Origin: Terriglobia bacterium
GTDB lineage: Bacteria > Acidobacteriota > Terriglobia > UBA7540
DNA length: 21,346 nt
Assembly: GCA_020072905.1 (NCBI GenBank)
Contig: JAIQGB010000026.1
Span: 1 to 21,346 of the forward strand
Direction of reading: 5' to 3'
The position numbers and the translations under genes were made by a program. The notes under the pieces are model-generated. The model searched no databases, had not been told where the DNA came from, and saw nothing but the letters and a program-made list of their open reading frames with translations. Below are positions 7,325 to 14,698 of this stretch, in pieces (positions within the stretch are counted from its first letter, which is position 1; every line of letters starts with the position of its first letter).

Positions 7325-8362
7325 CTAGCGGGGGAAGGAGAACTTCAGTTCTGGACCCATGCGGAAGTGGGGCTTCTTGCGTTTGCGGATCAGGCCCGCG
7401 TTCTCGGACAGGGCCGTGACGAGAATCGGCATGGCGATCGTAGAATCGCAATGCACAGTCACCATGCTGGCGTCGTGGGCGATCTTGCCCCAGCTCTGGG
7501 CCTCCTCGAACGTGCACCCCGAGAGCCCGCCCCAGTGCGGCGCGTCGGTCACGACTTGCAGGGCATATTTGTGGCCATTGTGAGCTTGGCGCATGAATGT
7601 CGCGGTGACTTCGCTCTGCTGGATGAAATTCTTGGGCGTCCCCCCGCCGAAGTAGACGACGCCGCTCGAGGGTGACTCGCCGGCCAAGCGCGCTGTCTCC
7701 AGCACGTCGCCGACCACGTCGAAAGTGAACCGATTCTTGCCGAGGTATCGGTTCTCCGCGATCCCGATCCCGATCGAGGAATCGCCGATGGCCGGGCAGT
7801 AGAGAGGAATGCCCGCCTTGTAGGCCGCGGTGACGATGCCGTCCTCCTTCGCCCGTTTGGAAATTTGCTTGCCCAGCAGGTGGAGAAACTCCCGCGTCGT
7901 ATAGGGGCGCGAGGGGTCAAGGGTTGAGGCGAAACGGCCGATGTAGGCGTCCTCTTCGCGAAACTCCTCTTCATCGGCCAGCGTGTCGTACATGCGGTCG
8001 ATAAGATGTTTCTGCAGGACCACATCGTCAACGTGCGGCGAGCATTGGAAATGCAGCCGTCCCAGGGTTTCGTGAATGTCGTGAAAAAAGTTGGCGCCTG
8101 TGGATACCAGGCAATCGATGAGCCGATGTTTGATCAGGTAGACCACTAGGCGGCGCATGCCGGCGGGAACCATCGCCCCGGACATGCCCATCATGATCAT
8201 GGTGCGGTCGCGCAGCATCTTTCGCCAGACTTCATAGGCGATCGCCAGGTTGCGCCCCTGGAAGGAGATGCCCTGCATCTTCTCCAGCAGGCCGGCGACG
8301 TTCTTGCGGCGGTCGATCAGCAGCGGTCGCGTCGGCCGCGAAAGAATCTCATGCTTGCGCAT
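7325..8362 (-). CDS. Deoxyhypusine synthase-like protein (probable homospermidine-type polyamine enzyme)
   Basis: Member of the deoxyhypusine synthase family, which transfers an aminobutyl group from spermidine using NAD and a lysine intermediate. Bacteria lack eIF5A, and bacterial members are linked to homospermidine or other polyamine synthesis. The catalytic lysine is kept in EEAQSWGKIAHDAS (K293 from the chosen start), and GGGTPKNFI corresponds to the GGG(V/x)xKHHI loop of true DHS but lacks its histidine pair, fitting the bacterial DHS-like group. ATG 8362 is preferred: AAGGGGG precedes it by 5 bases and the protein then begins MRKHEILSRPTRPLLI. ATG 8398 would add 12 residues. It lies downstream of pdaD on the same strand, so agmatine and polyamine metabolism are probably linked. 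Confidence 0.87.
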   Translation of the reverse strand: MRKHEILSRPTRPLLIDRRKNVAGLLEKMQGISFQGRNLAIAYEVWRKMLRDRTMIMMGMSGAMVPAGMRRLVVYLIKHRLIDCLVSTGANFFHDIHETLGRLHFQCSPHVDDVVLQKHLIDRMYDTLADEEEFREEDAYIGRFASTLDPSRPYTTREFLHLLGKQISKRAKEDGIVTAAYKAGIPLYCPAIGDSSIGIGIAENRYLGKNRFTFDVVGDVLETARLAGESPSSGVVYFGGGTPKNFIQQSEVTATFMRQAHNGHKYALQVVTDAPHWGGLSGCTFEEAQSWGKIAHDASMVTVHCDSTIAMPILVTALSENAGLIRKRKKPHFRMGPELKFSFPR

Positions 8363-8367
8363 GCCAG

Positions 8368-8374
8368 CCCCCTT
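8368..8374 (-). promoter_or_regulatory. Shine-Dalgarno site favouring the 8362 start
   Basis: On the minus strand AAGGGGG ends five bases before the ATG at 8362. The ATG at 8398 has AGGGGA directly against it, a poorer spacing. Confidence 0.5.
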
Positions 8375-8464
8375 GAGTCTGCGTGTATAAGTCTTCATTC
8401 CCCTAAGATTCCGCGCAGGGTGGCGAGTGATGGTGGAAGACTCGGCGCTTCGTGGTGCGGGGCG

Positions 8465-9019
8465 CTATTCTCCGATGCCCAGGAGGATCGACGCGGCCAG
8501 GACGGTTGTCCACAGGCCGCGCTTGTCCCCGATGGCCGACTGGGTAATGTGCATCGTCCGCACGATTTTGTTCGAGATGCGGTAAATTTCCTTCTTTTCG
8601 TCCCAGCTGCGGTCGGGATCGAATTCCACGCCCTGGGTCGTGGCGAGCATCTCGGCCGCCAGTTCCTCGGCGTATTCTCCGGCCACTTCCTCGGTTTCGC
8701 CGAAGGAGTGGTGTTCGGAGAGATAGCCGAACGTATTCCGGTCAGTCGGAATGGCCACGCCGACCGAGGCCGCAATCAAGCGGTGCGGCTCGCGGGTGGA
8801 GTTCTCGCTCATCACCACGAAGCTGACCTGGCCAGGCCGAAGCTCTTTCATCCCCTCCGAACGGGAGATGAGCTTGCATCGCGGCGGGAAAATGCTGGAG
8901 ACGCGGACCAGATTGCAGGATGCAATTCCCGCCGAGCGCAGGGCCAACTCAAAACTGGTCAGCTTTTCACGGTGCTTGCCGACGCCCTTGGTCAAGAACA
9001 TCCGCTTGGGTACAAACAT
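8465..9019 (-). CDS. pdaD: Pyruvoyl-dependent arginine decarboxylase
   Basis: Cytoplasmic enzyme that decarboxylates arginine to agmatine, the first step of the agmatine route to putrescine. The 184-aa product has normal length and opens with MFVPKRMFLTKGVGKHREKL. The self-processing site is LVRVSSIFPPRC: cleavage between S41 and S42 would yield a small beta chain and an alpha chain whose N-terminal serine becomes the pyruvoyl cofactor. Other family features include SFELALRSAGI (22-32) and the E/D-rich segment with SENSTREPHRLIAASVGVA. Upstream, GGAGCGGG precedes the ATG, and a promoter lies about 110 bases ahead. The DHS-like gene follows 102 bases after the stop. No agmatinase is in the window. 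Confidence 0.93.
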   Translation of the reverse strand: MFVPKRMFLTKGVGKHREKLTSFELALRSAGIASCNLVRVSSIFPPRCKLISRSEGMKELRPGQVSFVVMSENSTREPHRLIAASVGVAIPTDRNTFGYLSEHHSFGETEEVAGEYAEELAAEMLATTQGVEFDPDRSWDEKKEIYRISNKIVRTMHITQSAIGDKRGLWTTVLAASILLGIGE

Positions 9020-9125
9020 CCCGCTCCGTCCACCCTCTCTCGGCTCTTTTCTGGAGAACTTGCCGCCCCGCCTCGCGCCTGGCGCGGGCTGAGCATTTTG
9101 TGCCGCTTGAATGAAGCAGGCACGT

Positions 9126-9155
9126 AAACTAGCAAAAAGCCCAGAAAAGTGTCAA
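9126..9155 (-). promoter_or_regulatory. Promoter of pdaD/DHS-like unit
   Basis: On the minus strand TTGACA (9155-9150) is followed after 18 bases by TAGTTT (9131-9126); shifting the -10 by one gives CTAGTT at 17. This leaves a leader of about 100 nt before pdaD. It mirrors the pilT promoter, which has the same TTGACACTT block and the same TAGTTT. Confidence 0.5.
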
Positions 9156-9251
9156 CGAGTTTTTCGCGGCGCGCAGGCAGTCTTCGACGGTTGACGAAGG
9201 CACACGAAACGGAAGCTTACGGGGGCGGGTCCGGTGCCCGGTCTTCTTCCT

Positions 9252-9280
9252 TTGACACTTGCGCGGCGGTGTGTTAGTTT
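9252..9280 (+). promoter_or_regulatory. Promoter of pilT-recX(-alaS)
   Basis: TTGACA (9252-9257), a 17-base spacer and TAGTTT (9275-9280). The -35 is a perfect sigma-70 hexamer and the -10 matches three of six positions. The pilT start is 38 bases downstream of the -10. Confidence 0.5.
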
Positions 9281-9318
9281 TGCCCGACATCAGGGAAGCG
9301 TTCCCGTGAGGGTGGGAA

Positions 9319-10455
9319 ATGAACATTGATGACCTGCTACGGGTAGCTTGCGAGAACAAGGCCTCCGACCTGCATCTCAAGGTCGGGAACTATCCCTACC
9401 TCCGCGTGGACGGTGAGTTGCGCCCCCTCCAGCAGTTCCAGCGCGTCTCGAGCGAGGACATGCTGAACATGGCGTTCAGCATCATGACCAACCGCCAGAA
9501 GCAGAAGTTCAAGGAGAACACCGAACTCGACATGGCTTATGGGGTGGCAGGCCTGGGACGTTTCCGCGTCAACGTCTTCCAGCAGCGCGGCAACGTCGGC
9601 ATGGTGCTGCGCGTCATTCCCACCAAGATTCGGACGCTCGACGAACTCTACCTTCCCAAGGTCATCGACAAGGTGTGCGAAGAGCAGCGCGGCATCGTGC
9701 TCGTCACCGGCACGACGGGGAGCGGCAAGTCCACCACCCTCGCCGCCATGGTGGACCGCATCAACTCCTCCCGCACCGACCACATCATCACCATCGAAGA
9801 CCCTATCGAATTCCTACACCGCGACAAAAAAGCCTTCGTCAACCAGCGCGAGGTCGAGGTGGATACGCCCAGCTTCGGTTCAGCACTGCGCGCCGCCCTC
9901 CGCCAGGACCCGGACGTCATCCTGGTGGGCGAAATGCGCGACCTGGAAACTATCCAGACCGCCCTGCTCGCCGCCGAAACCGGCCACCTGGTTTTCTCCA
10001 CCTTGCACACTCTCGACGCCACGGAGACCGTCCAGCGCATCATCGCTGTCTTTCCGCCGCCCGAGCAGAAGCAGATCCGCTTGCAGATGGCCACCACGCT
10101 CAAGGCGGTCATCTCCCAGCGCCTGGTGCGGAAGTCCGACGGCATTGGGCGCGTGCCCGCCGTGGAAGTCCTCATCGCCACGGAGTACATCCGCGATTGC
10201 GTCATCAATCCCGAAAAGACGCGCCTGATTCACGACGCCATTGCCGCGGGCGTTTCCCAATACGGCATGCAGACCTTCGATCAGTCGCTCTACGACCTCT
10301 ACACACAGGGATTGATTACACTGGACGAGGCGCTCCTCAACTCGTCCAATCCCGACGAGTTCAAACTGCGCATCGCCGGCATTCGCTCGACCGCGGACGC
10401 GGCCCGCGAAGAGATGGAGCGGGCCAGCCAGACGGACCGCTTTGCCAAGAGATAA
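9319..10455 (+). CDS. pilT: Type IV pilus retraction ATPase PilT
   Basis: Hexameric secretion-type ATPase that powers pilus retraction and twitching at the inner membrane. The N-terminal PAS-like domain (about 1-100) begins MNIDDLLRVACENKASDLHLKVG. The RecA-like core has Walker A GTTGSGKST (131-139), the Asp box TIEDPIEFLH (158-167), Walker B VILVGEMRD with E205, and the His box HLVFSTLHTLDATETVQRI (223-241). Length 378 aa is typical. The C-terminal segment GVSQYGMQTFDQSLYDLYTQGLI is a form shared by PilT and PilU, so a PilU-type paralogue is possible. ATG 9319 follows GAGGGTGGG. No other pilus gene is in the window; recX overlaps its end. Confidence 0.93.
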   Translation: MNIDDLLRVACENKASDLHLKVGNYPYLRVDGELRPLQQFQRVSSEDMLNMAFSIMTNRQKQKFKENTELDMAYGVAGLGRFRVNVFQQRGNVGMVLRVIPTKIRTLDELYLPKVIDKVCEEQRGIVLVTGTTGSGKSTTLAAMVDRINSSRTDHIITIEDPIEFLHRDKKAFVNQREVEVDTPSFGSALRAALRQDPDVILVGEMRDLETIQTALLAAETGHLVFSTLHTLDATETVQRIIAVFPPPEQKQIRLQMATTLKAVISQRLVRKSDGIGRVPAVEVLIATEYIRDCVINPEKTRLIHDAIAAGVSQYGMQTFDQSLYDLYTQGLITLDEALLNSSNPDEFKLRIAGIRSTADAAREEMERASQTDRFAKR

Positions 10456-10972
10456 GAAAGAATCGCCGGAGCCCTTCGCGGTCGCGCTCCGCCTGCTCGC
10501 CCGGCGGCCGTATTCCGTGGCGGAGTTGCGCCGCGCGCTCGAGCGCCGCTTCCCGGAAAACCCCGCCGTCGCCGCGGCCATTGCCCGCCTGCGCGAGCTT
10601 CGCTACCTGGACGATAAGAAATTCGCCGAGCAGTACGCCTCGTCGCTCGCCCGCAACAAATCCTTCGGCCGCTACCGGACGCGCCGGGAACTCAAAGCCA
10701 AGCTCGTCAATTACAAATTCATCGAGCCGGCACTCGAACAGGCCTATAAAGAGACCGACGAGCGTAGACTGCTCCTCCGCGCCCTGGATAAGAAGGTCCG
10801 CACGATGCGCCTGCCCGTGACGCCCGCCCGGCTCGCCTCGCTTTGCCAGAGTTTGCTGCGCCGCGGCTTCCGCGCCGATGATATTATGAAATCTATCCGC
10901 TCCCGCCCGGAGCTAAGAACGATCGCAGAAGGAGTGGAGATTGAAACCGAGGATGGAAAGGATGAAGGTTGA
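10442..10972 (+). CDS. recX: Recombination regulator RecX
   Basis: Small cytoplasmic protein that modulates RecA filaments. The 176-aa product has three tandem three-helix repeats typical of RecX: ALRLLARRPYSVAELRRALERR, then LRELRYLDDKKFAEQYASSLARNKSFGRYRTRRELKAKLV, then a repeat ending LLRRGFRADDIMKSI. The only suitable start is TTG 10442, which overlaps the pilT end by 14 bases and suggests translational coupling. The stop lies inside the left arm of an inverted repeat. recX followed by alaS is a familiar arrangement, but recA, its usual upstream partner, is replaced here by pilT. Confidence 0.88.
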   Translation: MPRDKKESPEPFAVALRLLARRPYSVAELRRALERRFPENPAVAAAIARLRELRYLDDKKFAEQYASSLARNKSFGRYRTRRELKAKLVNYKFIEPALEQAYKETDERRLLLRALDKKVRTMRLPVTPARLASLCQSLLRRGFRADDIMKSIRSRPELRTIAEGVEIETEDGKDEG

Positions 10973-11022
10973 AGGATGACGGCTGAAACTAGAGGTCATG
11001 TTTCATCCTTCATCCTTCATCC
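10960..11022. repeat. Inverted repeat of GGATGAA heptamers (copy 2)
   Basis: Arms 10960-10979 and 11003-11022 are inverted copies matching at 19 of 20 positions, with a 23-base loop. They consist of tandem GGATGAA and its complement. The left arm covers the recX stop codon and the right arm ends 15 bases before alaS. Same design as 2404-2478. Confidence 0.75.
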
Positions 11023-11037
11023 TTCAGACTTTTTCGC

Positions 11038-13734
11038 ATGACATCCAGCGAGATTCGAAAACGCTTCCTGGACTTTTTTGGTGCGCGTGATCACCGCGTG
11101 GTCCGCTCCTCGTCGCTCGTCCCCGTCAACGACCCGACGCTGCTTTTTTCGAACGCCGGCATGAACCAGTTCAAAGATGTCTTCCTGGGCCGCGAGAAAC
11201 GTGACTACCTGCGCGCCTGCTCTTCGCAGAAGTGCGTGCGCGCTGGGGGCAAGCACAACGACCTCGAGCAGGTCGGGCGTACGACCCGACATCACACCTT
11301 CTTCGAGATGCTCGGCAACTTCTCCTTCGGCGACTACTTCAAGCAAGACGCCATCGCCTGGGCGTGGGAATTGGTCACCAAAGATTTCGGCATCCCGCCC
11401 GCTAAGCTTTACGCCACGGTCTTTCGCGAGGACGACGAGGCGGAAGAACTTTGGGTCAAGATCGTGGCGAGGGACCGCATCTTCCGCTTCGATGAGAAAG
11501 ACAACTTCTGGCAGATGGGCGAGACCGGACCCTGTGGGCCGTGCTCGGAAATCCATTACGACCTGGGCCCGGCGGCGAGCGACCTTGGCCACAAGGATTG
11601 CCCGTTCCCGTGCGACTGCGGACGCTACGTCGAGCTCTGGAACCTCGTCTTTATGCAGTTCAATCGCGACGAGCAGGGAAACATGACGCCGCTCCCGCGC
11701 CCCTCCATCGACACCGGCGCGGGGCTGGAACGCTTCGCCACCGTCCTGCAGGGCAAGGTCTCGAATTTTGATACCGACCTGTTCCGTCCTCTGATTCAGG
11801 AGGCCGCCGAACTCGCCAACGTGGAATACGGCGCAAACCACGACACCGACGTTTCCTTGCGCATCATCGCCGACCACGCGCGTGCCTCAGCATTCCTGAT
11901 TTCCGACGGCGTCCTGCCCTCGAACGAAGGTCGCGGCTACGTCCTGCGCCTTATCATGCGCCGCGCGCTCTACCATGGCCAAACCCTCGGCCTGAATGAG
12001 CCGTTCCTCTACAAGATGGCCGGCCAGGTCGTGCAGATGATGAAAGACGCCTATCCCGAACTCCTCGAAACCGAGCACCACGTCACGAAAGCTATCAAGA
12101 TCGAAGAGGAGAAGTACGCGCACACGACAAGAATTGGCCTAGACCGTTTGGATGCAGCACGCGTTTGGCTTACGAGCGGCACACGGGTCACGTTTCGAGA
12201 ATTCAAGTCAATCTACCCAAAGGATCCAGCAGTCACTTACGGTTCGGTCGAGGGGGAAGACCTATTCAAGCTCCACGACACTTTTGGCCTGCGTCCCGAT
12301 TTTGTCGAGGATGTCGTCAAGAACTATGGTTTGACTGTAGACCGCGCGGGTTACGAAGCTGAGATGGCGAAGCAGCGCGAGCGGGCGCGGGCGAGCTGGA
12401 AGGGCGCAGAAAAGAAAACCGCATCGCCCGCATATCGTGAGCTCGCTGAAAAGCAGAAGTCGGTCTTCGACGGCTACCAGCAGGTCCGCTCCGAAGGCTG
12501 CCAGGTTGTGGCTCTCATCCAGAAGGGCCACATCGTCAATGAAGTCAAACCCGGCGAGGAAGTGGAAATCGTGCTCGACCACACGCCGTTTTACGCCGAA
12601 GCGGGCGGGCAAGTGGGCGACGTCGGACATTTTCTTTCGCCTGATGGCACAATCGAAGTCGCGCACATTCGCGACACCTATTACCCGGTGAGCGGCCTGA
12701 TAGCCCATAAGGCCGTTGCGCGCGACACGCTGCGCGTCGGCGATCTGATGACGGCGGTTGTTGACGCCGAGCGGCGCGACGCGATTCGGCGCAACCACAC
12801 GGCGACGCATCTGCTCCACGCGGCGCTGCGGAAGACGCTGGGGACGCACGTGAAGCAGGCGGGGTCGCTGGTGGCGCCGGACCGGCTTCGGTTCGACTTC
12901 TCGCACTACGCGGCGGTGGACGAGCAGGATTTGCTCGACATCGAAGACCTGGTGAACGAGCACATCCTGAAGAATGAAGAGGTCGTGACAACTGTCATGG
13001 ACCTCGACACGGCGGTCAACACCGGCGCCATGGCGCTCTTCGGGGAAAAGTACGCCGACAAGGTTCGGGTGCTCTCCATCAACGACTTCTCCAAAGAGCT
13101 TTGCGGCGGCACGCACGTACGCCGCACCGGCGACATCGGGTTGTTCAAAGTGGCCACCGAAGGCAGCGTCGCCGCGGGCACGCGGCGAATTGAAGCGCTG
13201 ACCGGTACCGGGGTCCTGAAGGAGTTGCGCGAAGCCAGCCAAACGCTGGCGCTGCTGTCCCAATCGCTGCGCGCCAAGCCTGAGGAGCTGGTATCCGCTG
13301 CCGAGAAACTCGCCGAGGCTGAGAAGAAGCTCCGCAAGCAGCTCGAGTCGCAGCAGATGAAGCAGGCGGCTGCGCAGGCTGGAGACTTGGTTGATCAGGC
13401 GAAGGACGTGAAGGGAGTGCGCGTCGTTTCCGCCCGCGTCGATGTGCCGGACCGTGCCGCGATGCGGCAGATGGTGGACAGCCTGCGCCCCAAGCTCGGC
13501 TCGGGCGTGATTGTGCTGGGAAGCGTCGCGAACGGAAATGTGGCGCTGGTTGCCGCAGTTAGCAAGGATTTGACCAATCGCCTGGATGCCGGGAAGATCG
13601 TCAAGCAGGCCGCCGCTCTCGTTGAAGGCTCCGGCGGCGGGCGCAAAGACCTGGCCGAAGCTGGCGGCAAGAATGCCGCGAAGCTCGATGAGTCCCTTGC
13701 GGCCATCCCTGCGATTATCGAGAAAATGCTGTAG
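11038..13734 (+). CDS. alaS: Alanyl-tRNA synthetase
   Basis: Charges tRNA-Ala in the cytoplasm; 898 aa, close to the usual bacterial length. The class II catalytic domain covers about 1-240 (NAGMNQFKDVFLG, RTTRHHTFFEMLGNFSFGDYF, GPCGPCSEIHYD). The tRNA-binding middle part and an editing domain follow, with zinc ligands H587 and H591 (HTATH) and C689 and H693 (CGGTH). The C-Ala domain ends with a glycine-rich GSGGGRKDLAEAGGK segment. The stretch 12121-12360 has visibly lower G+C than the rest and an unusual linker (LTSGTRVTFREFKSIYPKD), which may mark a local recombination patch. ATG 11038 lies just after a heptamer inverted repeat and lacks a strong Shine-Dalgarno site. Probably cotranscribed with recX. 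Confidence 0.97.
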   Translation: MTSSEIRKRFLDFFGARDHRVVRSSSLVPVNDPTLLFSNAGMNQFKDVFLGREKRDYLRACSSQKCVRAGGKHNDLEQVGRTTRHHTFFEMLGNFSFGDYFKQDAIAWAWELVTKDFGIPPAKLYATVFREDDEAEELWVKIVARDRIFRFDEKDNFWQMGETGPCGPCSEIHYDLGPAASDLGHKDCPFPCDCGRYVELWNLVFMQFNRDEQGNMTPLPRPSIDTGAGLERFATVLQGKVSNFDTDLFRPLIQEAAELANVEYGANHDTDVSLRIIADHARASAFLISDGVLPSNEGRGYVLRLIMRRALYHGQTLGLNEPFLYKMAGQVVQMMKDAYPELLETEHHVTKAIKIEEEKYAHTTRIGLDRLDAARVWLTSGTRVTFREFKSIYPKDPAVTYGSVEGEDLFKLHDTFGLRPDFVEDVVKNYGLTVDRAGYEAEMAKQRERARASWKGAEKKTASPAYRELAEKQKSVFDGYQQVRSEGCQVVALIQKGHIVNEVKPGEEVEIVLDHTPFYAEAGGQVGDVGHFLSPDGTIEVAHIRDTYYPVSGLIAHKAVARDTLRVGDLMTAVVDAERRDAIRRNHTATHLLHAALRKTLGTHVKQAGSLVAPDRLRFDFSHYAAVDEQDLLDIEDLVNEHILKNEEVVTTVMDLDTAVNTGAMALFGEKYADKVRVLSINDFSKELCGGTHVRRTGDIGLFKVATEGSVAAGTRRIEALTGTGVLKELREASQTLALLSQSLRAKPEELVSAAEKLAEAEKKLRKQLESQQMKQAAAQAGDLVDQAKDVKGVRVVSARVDVPDRAAMRQMVDSLRPKLGSGVIVLGSVANGNVALVAAVSKDLTNRLDAGKIVKQAAALVEGSGGGRKDLAEAGGKNAAKLDESLAAIPAIIEKML

Positions 13735-13758
13735 GGGCGGTTCGCGAACCGCCCCTAC
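13731..13758. repeat. Perfect 28-bp palindrome at the alaS stop codon
   Basis: The sequence reads GTAGGGGCGGTTCG followed by its exact reverse complement CGAACCGCCCCTAC, with no spacer. The alaS TAG stop (13732-13734) is part of it. Palindromes of this composition are, from memory, widespread REP-like repeats in several bacterial phyla. It would form a very stable hairpin in the message between alaS and gpmA but is not followed by a T tract. Confidence 0.85.
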
Positions 13759-13806
13759 GCCAGAGGCGCGGGTCGCCGCGCCAAAACACCGAGAGGAAAC
13801 GCACTC

Positions 13807-14556
13807 ATGCACAAGCTGGTCTTACTGCGGCACGGGGAAAGCACCTGGAACAAGGAGAATCTCTTCACCGGCTGGACGGACGTGGATCTAAGTGAGAAGG
13901 GAACCGAGGAGGCGCACGAATCAGGCAGGGTCCTTCTGAAGGAAGGCTACACGTTCGATGTGGCGTACACGTCCGTGCTGAAGCGCGCGATTCGGACGCT
14001 GTGGATCGCGCTCGATGAAATGGACCTGATGTGGATTCCCATGTACAACAGTTGGCGGCTGAACGAGCGCCACTACGGAGCGTTGCAAGGGCTGAACAAG
14101 GCGCAAACGGCGGAGAAATACGGCGAGGCGCAGGTGAAAATCTGGCGGCGCAGTTACGATGTTCCGCCCCCGGCGCTCAGCCGGGACGACGACCGCTTTC
14201 CCGGCAAGGATCCGCGCTACCAGGACCTGAAGTTCAAAGATATCCCGCTCTCCGAATGCTTGAAGGATACGGTGGCGCGCACGCTGCCTTACTGGCATGA
14301 GACGATTGCCCCGGCGGTGCGCTCCGGCCAGAGCGTGATGGTCGCCGCGCACGGCAACAGCCTGCGAGGGCTGGTCAAATACCTCGACAACGTCTCGGAC
14401 CAGGACATCGTCGAATTGAACATCCCCACGGGAATCCCGCTCGTCTACGAACTGGATGACGACCTGAATCCCCTTCAACACTATTACCTGGGCGACCCGG
14501 AAGCCGTGGCGCGCGCGGCCCAGGCCGTCGCGGAGCAAGGGAAGCGCAAGGAATAG
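13807..14556 (+). CDS. gpmA: 2,3-bisphosphoglycerate-dependent phosphoglycerate mutase
   Basis: Glycolytic enzyme interconverting 3- and 2-phosphoglycerate; 249 aa as usual for the family. The phosphohistidine motif is LLRHGESTWN with H9, and R60, E87 (LNERHYG) and H182 (AAHGNSLRGL) complete the active site. Substrate-loop features KRAIRT, WRRSYDVPPP and FPGKDPRY are typical of the cofactor-dependent group. ATG 13807 follows AGAGGAAA. It lies 72 bases after alaS, with the 28-bp palindrome between, and converges with glnE, whose inferred original stop is only 46 bases away. Confidence 0.96.
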   Translation: MHKLVLLRHGESTWNKENLFTGWTDVDLSEKGTEEAHESGRVLLKEGYTFDVAYTSVLKRAIRTLWIALDEMDLMWIPMYNSWRLNERHYGALQGLNKAQTAEKYGEAQVKIWRRSYDVPPPALSRDDDRFPGKDPRYQDLKFKDIPLSECLKDTVARTLPYWHETIAPAVRSGQSVMVAAHGNSLRGLVKYLDNVSDQDIVELNIPTGIPLVYELDDDLNPLQHYYLGDPEAVARAAQAVAEQGKRKE

Positions 14557-14602
14557 CCATCGCCTCCGGAGCGTAACCGGGCAGATCTCCTCCCCAGGTT
14601 GG

Positions 14603-14698
14603 CTACTCCGCGCCCACCAGCCGACGATAGACGTAGCGCACCTGTTGCTGAGTTTCGCGGAGTCGCTGGGCCAAGGTCTCCCCGGGGCCGACCAGGCC
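14603..14698 (-). pseudogene. glnE: Orphaned C-terminal segment of glnE beyond an internal TAG
   Basis: After the in-frame TAG at 14701-14699 the same frame continues for 31 codons to a second TAG at 14605-14603. The residues (GLVGPGETLAQRL, then RETQQQVRYVYRRLVGAE) look like the ordinary last helix of GlnE, in which a short Gly-containing turn is followed by an R/Q-rich helix ending near VRxxYxRL. A single substitution (for example TTG to TAG) would explain the break. Confidence 0.6.

Noticed and set aside
12262..13812. 516-codon open frame on the minus strand
   Set aside because: It lies antisense to alaS, which has full domain and motif support; its translation is His/Arg/Val-rich and resembles no family. 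It is a by-product of GC-rich codon usage.
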